DNA of 64,000 bases, taken from Niastella soli (lineage in GTDB: Bacteria > Bacteroidota > Bacteroidia > Chitinophagales > Chitinophagaceae). The stretch lies in the NCBI RefSeq assembly GCF_017742245.1, contig NZ_JAGHKO010000001.1:2509061-2573060 (forward strand). Reading direction: 5' to 3'. The position numbers and the translations under genes were made by a program. Positions 60,765-64,000 of this stretch are shown in pieces (position 1 is the first letter of the stretch; each line of letters opens with the position of its first letter). Under the pieces are notes generated by a model. That model was not told the origin of the DNA. It saw only the letters and a list, made by a program, of their open reading frames with translations, and searched no databases.

Positions 60765-62825
60765 CTACGATATTTTGCTCCAGGCGGTTTTTCCCTGAAG
60801 CGATTGCAGGTAATATTTTAGCTGCAAATTTGTTGCCGAAGCCAGGTCAGGGTCATCATCAAGTACACGTTCGGCTATTTCGCGGGCAATCTCAAGCCAC
60901 TTTCTATCCTGAACGATACTTGCCAGTTTAAAATTCAATGCCCCGCTTTGACGGGTACCTTCAATATCGCCGGGACCACGCAGTTCAAGATCTTTCTCTG
61001 CTATCTTGAAACCGTCGTTCGTAGCACACATAGTGTTTAACCGTTCCCGGGCATCATTGTTCAGTTTAGAACCAGATAATAATATGCAGAAACTTTTCTC
61101 GCTTCCCCGGCCTACACGGCCACGTAACTGGTGTAGTTGGGATAACCCAAATTTTTCAGCATTCTCTATCACCATTACGCTGGCATTAGGTACATCAACG
61201 CCCACTTCAATAACCGTTGTACCTACCATGATCTGCGTATCACCGGTTTTAAAACGATGCATATTGGTGTTACGAACTTCCTGCGTTTGCTGACCGTGCA
61301 CCATACTGATCCAGTATTTGGGCTCAGGGAAATATGCCTGCACGTTTTCATAACCTTTCATCAGGTTTTCGTAATCCAGTTTCTCCGATTCTTCAATGAG
61401 CGGAAATACTATATAAGCCTGCCTTCCTTTCGTAATTTCAGCCTTGATAAAATCCATTACCTGGCTGCGAACCGTCTCATAACGATGTACGGTTAAAATA
61501 GGTTTACGGTTGGGTGGCAGTTCGTCTATGATACTCGTATCCAGATCGCCATAGGCTGTCATCGCAAGCGTACGTGGAATAGGCGTGGCCGTCATTACCA
61601 ACACATGGGGCGGTATGGCTCCCTTGCTCCACAACTTGGCCCGTTGTGCTACGCCAAACCGGTGCTGTTCATCAATAATAGCCAGCCCCAGGTTTTTGAA
61701 TTTTACGGTATCTTCCAGTATCGCATGGGTACCTACTACAAAATGAATGGTACCTTCTTCCAGTCCTTTTAAGATCTCTTTACGCTCTTTCGTTTTTGTG
61801 GAACCCGTTAGCATGCGCACATTCACCGGTAGTTCGGATAACAGTTTACTGATGCTGTTGAAATGTTGCTGGGTCAATATTTCGGTGGGGGCTAATAAAC
61901 AACCCTGATAACCGTTATCGATGGCCAGCAAAAGCACCAGCAGCGCTACAATGGTTTTGCCACTTCCAACATCACCTTGCAACAAACGGTTCATTTGTTT
62001 GCCGCTGCCTGTATCGCGTCGGATCTCTTTTATTACTCTTTTTTGTGCGCCGGTTAATTCAAACGGAAGATATTTTTCATAGAAGGTATTGAATATTTCG
62101 CCTACCTGGCCAAATACAATTCCTTTTGAATAACGGTGCCGTTGCTGTCGCAACAAACCCATTCGTATCTGCGCAATGAAAAACTCTTCGAATTTCAATC
62201 GGTTTATTGCCTGTTGCCACGTTTCCAGGTCGGGAGGAAAATGCATGTTCACAAAAGCCTTGAAACGAGGCATCAGTTGCAGGGGTTGTAATACAGAATC
62301 AGGTAGAATTTCAGGAATGTTATTTTCCTGTAACAATTTAATTAAAGTTTCTGTAAAATGACCAATCTGCCGGCCACCCATTCCCCGGGATTTTAATTTT
62401 TCGGTGCTTGGATATACCGGTTCCAGGGTGCTTTTTCCTTCCAACTTCTCTCTGCTAAAGGTTTCCAGCTCGGGATGGGTAATTTGAGGAGTACCCTGAA
62501 AAAAACTTACTTTACCGTAAACCAGATAGGCCTGGCCAATCGTAAGGCTTTTCTGGATCCAGTTTATCCCCTGGAACCATACCAGCTCAATGGAGCCGGT
62601 GGAATCCCTTAATTCAGCTACCAGCCGTTTGCCTCTTTTTTCGCCTATTAAACCGGTGCTTGTGAGCTTGCCGGCAATTTGAACGAATTCGGTTTGCGGG
62701 GTTATGTCCCGTACCAGGTTTACTTTGGTCTTATCGATGTGGCGATAGGGGACCAGTTCAAGCAGGTCCTTAAAAGAATAGATATTCAGCTCTTTTTTGA
62801 GCAGATCGGCCCGCTGTGGCCCCAC
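60765..62825 (-). CDS. recG: ATP-dependent DNA helicase RecG
   Basis: A branch-migrating helicase that rescues stalled replication forks and processes Holliday junctions. From the GTG at 62825 it has 686 residues: the wedge/OB domain (about 40-160), then the helicase core with Walker A LLQGDVGSGKT, the DEQH box (IIDEQHRFG), MTATPIPRTL and GRVGRG. The start is odd: in-frame codons upstream of the GTG still encode ILANPIEYLKGV, which is the conserved RecG N-terminus, yet no ATG, GTG or TTG precedes it before the stop at 62886-62888. The best placed codon is ATC at 62874-62876. The window gives no co-transcribed neighbour; the T9SS gene is 248 bp downstream. Confidence 0.95.
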   Translation of the reverse strand: MGPQRADLLKKELNIYSFKDLLELVPYRHIDKTKVNLVRDITPQTEFVQIAGKLTSTGLIGEKRGKRLVAELRDSTGSIELVWFQGINWIQKSLTIGQAYLVYGKVSFFQGTPQITHPELETFSREKLEGKSTLEPVYPSTEKLKSRGMGGRQIGHFTETLIKLLQENNIPEILPDSVLQPLQLMPRFKAFVNMHFPPDLETWQQAINRLKFEEFFIAQIRMGLLRQQRHRYSKGIVFGQVGEIFNTFYEKYLPFELTGAQKRVIKEIRRDTGSGKQMNRLLQGDVGSGKTIVALLVLLLAIDNGYQGCLLAPTEILTQQHFNSISKLLSELPVNVRMLTGSTKTKERKEILKGLEEGTIHFVVGTHAILEDTVKFKNLGLAIIDEQHRFGVAQRAKLWSKGAIPPHVLVMTATPIPRTLAMTAYGDLDTSIIDELPPNRKPILTVHRYETVRSQVMDFIKAEITKGRQAYIVFPLIEESEKLDYENLMKGYENVQAYFPEPKYWISMVHGQQTQEVRNTNMHRFKTGDTQIMVGTTVIEVGVDVPNASVMVIENAEKFGLSQLHQLRGRVGRGSEKSFCILLSGSKLNNDARERLNTMCATNDGFKIAEKDLELRGPGDIEGTRQSGALNFKLASIVQDRKWLEIAREIAERVLDDDPDLASATNLQLKYYLQSLQGKTAWSKIS

Positions 62826-62880
62826 ACCCTTTAAGTATTCAATGGGATTGGCTAGTATGTCGGTTGTTCCTTTGATGGCG

Positions 62881-62888
62881 CAAATTTA
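62881..62888 (-). promoter_or_regulatory. Candidate -7 element abutting recG
   Basis: On the minus strand TAAATTTG reads 62888 to 62881 and overlaps the in-frame stop; the same TTAAATTTGCGC string precedes proB. It would start transcription around 62876, at the ATC codon discussed for recG. No clear -33 TTG at the normal distance. Confidence 0.4.
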
Positions 62889-62954
62889 ATTAACGTGTTG
62901 ATATGTTGACGAGTTGACAAGTTTATAAGTTGAATAATAGCGCGGGGCTGTATT

Positions 62955-62987
62955 CCTCCCCTCCACCGGAGGGGCCGGGGGTGGGTT
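62955..62987. repeat. GC-rich hairpin repeat upstream of recG
   Basis: CCCCTCC and GGAGGGG pair over ACC (62957-62974), followed by CCGGGGGTGGG. The reverse complement begins AACCCACCCCC, like the start of the repeat at 2501, so it may belong to a related element class. The gap 62889-63199 otherwise shows only low-complexity GTTGA-rich DNA and a CCGCGCCGCGG palindrome near 62989. Confidence 0.45.
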
Positions 62988-63199
62988 GCCGCGCCGCGGT
63001 GTATTGCTTGTGGCTTACAGCTTGCAGCTTTCCCGTTCCTGACCCTCCAGCACCACTCTTTATCTCCAGGCCACATTAAAAAACGACCCCCAATTTTTAA
63101 TCCCTTGTTACAGAACCGTTAAGGAATACAAATTGCAAACATTGGGCAATAAACCTTGTTTCAATAATGCATTCTCAATTTGTTAAAACAATATAGGTT

Positions 63200-63838
63200 A
63201 TGAAGAAAATAGTGATTCCCGTGCTAATGGCAGCAGGTATCCTCGCTATGACCAGCTGCAAGAAAGACCCTATCAAGAATCTGGAAGGTGATGAAGGACA
63301 GATCTATATCACCAAACACTCCGACTCCGTTAACTTCTCCTCTTTCCGAACGTTTAGTATCGCCGATTCGGTGGCCGTTATCCAAAACAACAAATTACTG
63401 GGTAAAGAGCTCACCGATGTAGATGCCGCCTATATCAAAGCGGTTAAAGATCAGCTTACCCAACGCGGGTATACGCTGGTGAGCAAAGACCAGAACCCCG
63501 AACTGGGTATTACCGTAAGCCAGATCTATAATACCAGCACCGGGGTATTTGACTATGGTTCCTACTGGGATCCTTATTATGGCTCGTATTGGGGGCCCGA
63601 TTACTGGGGTTATGGCGGATATGGCTACTACTTCCCGTCGTATTACTATGGAACATACTCCATTACAGAAGGGGCTATGTCAATCGACGTCTTTAATTTA
63701 AAAGATGTGAAGGAGTCAAATAAAATAAGCGGCATTTGGAATGGGTTGCTCAGGGGAACAGGTGTTTTTAGCGTTTCAGCCGCTAATAAGGGGGTGAAGG
63801 CCCTGTTTGACCAAAGCAGCTACTTTAAAGCATCCTGA
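63200..63838 (+). CDS. DUF4136-like lipoprotein
   Basis: A 212-residue lipoprotein: signal VIPVLMAAGILAMTSCKKD with Cys20 in the lipobox. The mature part has the DUF4136 pattern: HSDSVNFSSFRTFSIADSV, then DAAYIKAVKDQLTQRGYTLV, LGITVSQIYNTSTG, and AMSIDVFNLKDVKESNKISG. A stretch at about residues 118-155 is extremely rich in Tyr, Trp, Gly and Pro (YGSYWDPYYGSYWGPDYWGY), a feature often seen in the family. Function of DUF4136 is unknown; it is an envelope protein. The next gene starts 36 bp downstream in the same direction, so the two are probably one operon. Confidence 0.88.
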   Translation: MKKIVIPVLMAAGILAMTSCKKDPIKNLEGDEGQIYITKHSDSVNFSSFRTFSIADSVAVIQNNKLLGKELTDVDAAYIKAVKDQLTQRGYTLVSKDQNPELGITVSQIYNTSTGVFDYGSYWDPYYGSYWGPDYWGYGGYGYYFPSYYYGTYSITEGAMSIDVFNLKDVKESNKISGIWNGLLRGTGVFSVSAANKGVKALFDQSSYFKAS

Positions 63839-63874
63839 TTCTATTTCAATTACGAATTCAAAAAAATTACAGAT

Positions 63875-64000
63875 ATGAAAACGCAGACTAGAACGGCTAT
63901 GTTTTTGATTACCAGTCTGTTCTTTTTAGCCTTGATTCCATTTACCAGTAAGGCGCAGGAAAAGAGATTACAGCTGGACATAAATTACAGTGTTGGCATT
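63875..64000 (+). CDS. Exported protein, N-terminal fragment (cut by window end)
   Basis: An ATG at 63875 opens a frame that runs off the window after 42 residues. It has a signal peptide (FLITSLFFLALIPFTSKAQ) and a mature start EKRLQLDINYSVGI, which resembles the first strand of an outer-membrane beta-barrel. It follows the DUF4136-like gene by 36 bp. Identity cannot be decided from this piece. Confidence 0.7.
   Translation, partial: MKTQTRTAMFLITSLFFLALIPFTSKAQEKRLQLDINYSVGI

Noticed and set aside
62852-63076. 74-residue minus-strand frame upstream of recG
   Set aside because: It is made of a GC-rich hairpin repeat and low-complexity DNA and overlaps the recG start region in another frame.
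1-64000. tRNA, rRNA, insertion sequences, prophage or restriction genes
   Set aside because: No cloverleaf, rRNA-like segment, transposase, integrase or phage motif was recognised on either strand.

Overview
The window comes from a member of the Bacteroidota, most likely Chitinophagaceae (Niastella/Chitinophaga-like). The reasons are two SusC/SusD pairs, a hybrid two-component regulator with a beta-propeller sensor, type IX secretion sorting domains with a PorP/SprF partner, many lipoproteins with Bacteroidota-style lipoboxes, starts without clear Shine-Dalgarno sequences, and TAnnTTTG-type promoter elements. This assignment is by protein style only. No rRNA or tRNA gene, insertion sequence, integrase or CRISPR array was seen.

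Layout. (1) 1-9514: a co-directional glycosidase run: the tail of a GH29 alpha-L-fucosidase, GH35 beta-galactosidase, GH3 of the beta-xylosidase type, GH2 resembling plant endo-beta-mannosidase, and a fusion of an FGE-like domain with a BNR/sialidase-like propeller. The set matches the linkages of plant complex N-glycans better than those of xyloglucan, but that is inference. (2) 9978-19444: SusC, SusD, a large FG-GAP/ASPIC-UnbV (CRTAC1-like) secreted protein and a vanadium-haloperoxidase/PAP2-type protein, packed with gaps of 1 to 37 bp. (3) 19445-21102: an AraC regulator behind 22-bp-spaced repeats, and a DinB-like protein. (4) 21242-25361: a myo-inositol module: small membrane protein, sodium:solute symporter, LacI regulator and inositol oxygenase with all six iron ligands. 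Two near-identical 20-bp operator-like sites lie in front of the symporter and in the lacI/oxygenase gap. (5) 25584-32863: a second SusC/SusD pair followed, after a terminator, by a GH92 alpha-mannosidase. (6) 33315-38053: a secreted protein of unknown function, a CvpA-CAP fusion, a tiny lipoprotein, and proB-proA for proline synthesis. (7) 38286-51499: the hybrid two-component regulator, a His-rich lipoprotein, a GH31 alpha-glycosidase with a PA14 insert, two aldo/keto reductases, and a GH2-like protein that lacks the usual acid/base Asn-Glu. (8) 51707-60516, minus strand: two paralogous, roughly 1225-residue T9SS cargo proteins on either side of a PorP/SprF gene. (9) 60765-64000: recG with an anomalous start, a DUF4136-like lipoprotein and the beginning of another exported protein.

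How it works together. Most of the window captures and dismantles glycans at the cell surface: SusCD pairs bind and import, exported exo-glycosidases (GH29, GH35, GH3, GH2, GH92, GH31) trim, and HTCS, AraC and LacI regulators sense the sugars. The inositol module feeds myo-inositol into D-glucuronate. Intergenic DNA is unusually rich in short dispersed repeats and long imperfect hairpins, several of them between convergent genes where they probably act as bidirectional terminators.
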